A stretch of 37,208 nt of DNA from an uncultured Methylococcaceae bacterium (GTDB lineage: Bacteria > Pseudomonadota > Gammaproteobacteria > Methylococcales > Methylomonadaceae). The DNA lies in assembly GCA_903839855.1 (NCBI GenBank), contig CAIMEB010000035.1, positions 1 through 37,208 of the forward strand, given 5' to 3'. The notes under the pieces were generated by a model, which did not search any database, was not told the DNA's origin, and worked only from the letters and a program-made list of their open reading frames with translations. A program made the translations under genes and the position numbers. This document shows, in pieces, positions 35,601 to 37,208 of the stretch; within the stretch, counting starts at the first letter, position 1, and the number at the start of each line of letters is the position of its first letter.

Positions 35601-36642
35601 GACCTATCTCCATAGGCAAAAAAATTGAAAACACCGTTTTTCCCGGTTGACTATTACATTCTATCAAACCGTTATGCTGCGTAATTAAGGCTTGAGCAAT
35701 CGACAACCCTAACCCAGTACCTTCTGCTCGCCCTGTGATCATCGGGTAAAATATTTGATTCATCATACTGGCATCTATGCCCGGCCCGCTATCGGTAATG
35801 TCACATTTAACGGCTAATTTATAGCGTTTACGGCCTACGTTCAGATGCCGGTAGATGCGTGTTTTAAAAATAACACGTCCCTTCCCTTCCATTGCCTGTA
35901 CCGCATTTTTAGCAATATTTAAAATGGCTTGAATCAACTGATCTTTGTCCGCAAAAAGATCTGGAATACTCGGGTCATAATCACTTTGGATAGTCAGACT
36001 ACCCGTGGATTCGGCTTGAACCAATTGCCTGACTCTCTCTAACACCTCATGAATGTTAATCGCTTTTTTATTCGGCAATTTATTCGGCCCCAACATCTTA
36101 TCCAACAACCCCTGAAGACGATCTGATTCAGCAATAATAATTTGGGTGTATTCTTTCAATTCCGGGTCTTCCAACTCCAAGTCCAACAATTGCGCAGCAC
36201 CACGCAAGCCACCTAATGGATTTTTAATTTCATGAGCCAATCCCCTAACCAACAACCTGGCTGTATTCTGCTGGGTTAATAACTGCTCTTCCTTAGAAAT
36301 CCGTAAATGATTGTCTACTTGTTGGAATTCAACTAATATTTCATCGACTTGCTCATTAACCAATAAAGGCGTAGCGCTGAAATTGGTAGTCACATTATGA
36401 GGCATCCGACTCAAAGTTAACGCTCGATCAACCAGCGGCTCGGCCATTGTTAAGGACTGCCTCAAATTATGCAGTACCGCCGGATCAGATGCCTTAAATA
36501 ATTCATCAGCATTTTGTCCCACTAAATGATGGGCACTATCAGCGAACAGGATCTCTCCTGCCGTGTTAATAAAAGTAAGTATTAATTCACGATCAAATAG
36601 TAAAATTGCAGTATTCAGATGATCTAACATTCGCTTATACAT
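35593..36642 (-). CDS. ntrB: Nitrogen regulation sensor histidine kinase NtrB (GlnL)
   Basis: NtrB is the cytosolic kinase/phosphatase for NtrC, controlled by PII proteins. It has no membrane segment. A PAS domain (about residues 1-115) starts MLDHLNTAILLFDRELILTF. The phospho-acceptor His is H137 in GLAHEIKNPLGGLRGAAQLL. The ATPase domain shows NIAKNAVQAM, DSGPGID and GRAEGTGLGLSIAQALI. M5 is an alternative start. Its 349 residues equal the E. coli length. glnA, often upstream of ntrBC, is not in the window; 36643-37208 is non-coding. Confidence 0.96.
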   Translation of the reverse strand: MYKRMLDHLNTAILLFDRELILTFINTAGEILFADSAHHLVGQNADELFKASDPAVLHNLRQSLTMAEPLVDRALTLSRMPHNVTTNFSATPLLVNEQVDEILVEFQQVDNHLRISKEEQLLTQQNTARLLVRGLAHEIKNPLGGLRGAAQLLDLELEDPELKEYTQIIIAESDRLQGLLDKMLGPNKLPNKKAINIHEVLERVRQLVQAESTGSLTIQSDYDPSIPDLFADKDQLIQAILNIAKNAVQAMEGKGRVIFKTRIYRHLNVGRKRYKLAVKCDITDSGPGIDASMMNQIFYPMITGRAEGTGLGLSIAQALITQHNGLIECNSQPGKTVFSIFLPMEIGHG

Positions 36643-36666
36643 ATACTTTTTAATCAGTCCTTTTTT

Positions 36667-36695
36667 GATATAAAGATTTACAATGCTATATGCAA
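36667..36695 (-). promoter_or_regulatory. Possible sigma-70 promoter of ntrBC
   Basis: On the minus strand TTGCAT (-35) and TATATC (-10) are separated by 17 bases, about 25 bases before the ntrB ATG. The leader would be short. A CGCACCA half-site resembling NtrC sites lies upstream at 36771-36777. Confidence 0.35.
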
Positions 36696-36801
36696 GTTAT
36701 AGACCAACCCCCATACAAAGGTTAGAAGTAGAAATATTTTCTTGTTTTACTCGCTATAAAAACAAAAAAACGCACCAAAATAGGTCGAAAATCAAACCAG
36801 A

Positions 36802-36826
36802 TAAACACTATGCGCATTAGTGTTTA
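36802..36826. repeat. 25-base inverted repeat upstream of ntrB
   Basis: TAAACACTA (36802-36810) and TAGTGTTTA (36818-36826) are perfect 9-base arms around TGCGCAT. It lies about 160 bases before the ntrB start, where an operator could sit. No T-run follows, so it is not a typical terminator. Confidence 0.5.
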
Positions 36827-37145
36827 GCGCAGAACTATTAGAAATAATATTAGCAAATATAATTAATTACATAGAGAAATTACATAGAAAAACGCCTGTC
36901 AACCGAACTCATCCAGACAGGAAATCCAGTGACGATATAGGAGCAGTAAACAATTACCATAGCAATAGAAAAACCCAAAAGGGTAATCATAACTCTTAAA
37001 GTATTAGGCCAGTTCTTTGATAAAGAAAAACGATAGCTTCGTTCAGAAGCAAAAAACAATACAAAAAATAGGCATCCTTCATTTACCGGTTTACACTTTA
37101 TGCAATTCCTGGCTTTATAAAGTCATGAAAACGGGTTTCTTTCGA

Positions 37146-37191
37146 TGTACAAATGAACACAAACCTTCAGTTCATTGTACAATGAAGGTTT
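37146..37191. repeat. Overlapping inverted repeats with mutually exclusive pairings
   Basis: The perfect 16-base palindrome TTCATTGTACAATGAA (37171-37186) is flanked by arms AAACCTTCA (37161-37169) and TGAAGGTTT (37183-37191). The left half GTTCATTGTACA (37170-37181) can also pair with TGTACAAATGAAC (37146-37158), leaving one extra base. The stretch 36827-37145 shows no gene; it holds small hairpins such as GCTTC/GAAGC near 37035-37050. Confidence 0.5.
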
Positions 37192-37208
37192 ATATCCATG
37201 CCATTAGC

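Noticed and set aside
36894-36922. CCTGTC...GACAGG as a terminator or second copy of the 17084-17172 element
   Set aside because: Only six-base arms and one shared 10-mer with the other locus; not enough to claim a repeat family.

Overview
The window looks like chromosomal housekeeping DNA from an AT-rich gammaproteobacterium. The gene pairs dprA-smg-topA, rppH next to a HAD phosphatase, gatCAB divergent from the mre operon, and ntrBC near glnK-amtB are all typical of that class. The ATP-grasp/GNAT fusion, the glycogen phosphorylase and the long phosphoglycerate mutase would suit a methanotroph-like (Methylococcales) lineage, but that is a guess from gene content and no marker gene proves it.

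Layout. 1-838: a degraded block with a truncated methyltransferase, a second decayed reading frame holding an in-frame stop, and near-identical 14-base direct repeats. 839-4831 (+): dprA, smg, topA (DNA uptake and topology). 4818-11321 (-): efp, epmA, bamA, skp, fabZ, lpxA, rnhB, joining translation factor EF-P to outer-membrane biogenesis and lipid A/fatty acid synthesis; lpxD, lpxB and rseP are missing from their usual places. 11406-12416 (+): epmB, divergent from efp, so the two EF-P modification enzymes flank their substrate gene. 12477-13028 (-): rppH. 13184-17067 (+): HAD phosphatase, acyl-CoA synthetase/GNAT fusion, exported cupin. 17186-21442 (-): gpmI then glgP (glycogen breakdown and lower glycolysis). 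21455-21993: a small graveyard with the 5' end of an IS transposase and a broken higA-type antitoxin. 21994-28438 (-): the elongasome operon mreB-mreC-mreD-mrdA-rodA-mltB, which makes the rod-shape cell wall. 28784-31981 (+): gatC-gatA-gatB for Gln-tRNA/Asn-tRNA formation. 32071-36642 (-): ntrB-ntrC and glnK-amtB for nitrogen sensing and ammonium uptake. A sigma-54 promoter and two NtrC-like sites can be read upstream of glnK. 36643-37208: non-coding, rich in inverted repeats.

No CRISPR array, phage, secretion system or defence island is visible, and I did not find a clearly new multi-gene system. The most unusual signals are: three core genes (dprA, rnhB, mreC) whose conserved N-termini have no ATG/GTG/TTG start, with mreC having a well-placed ribosome binding site before an ATA codon; an acyl-CoA synthetase/GNAT fusion that seems to keep the catalytic histidine; a plant-like phosphoglycerate mutase; a nested inverted repeat between the cupin gene and glgP; and two palindromic elements upstream of ntrB.
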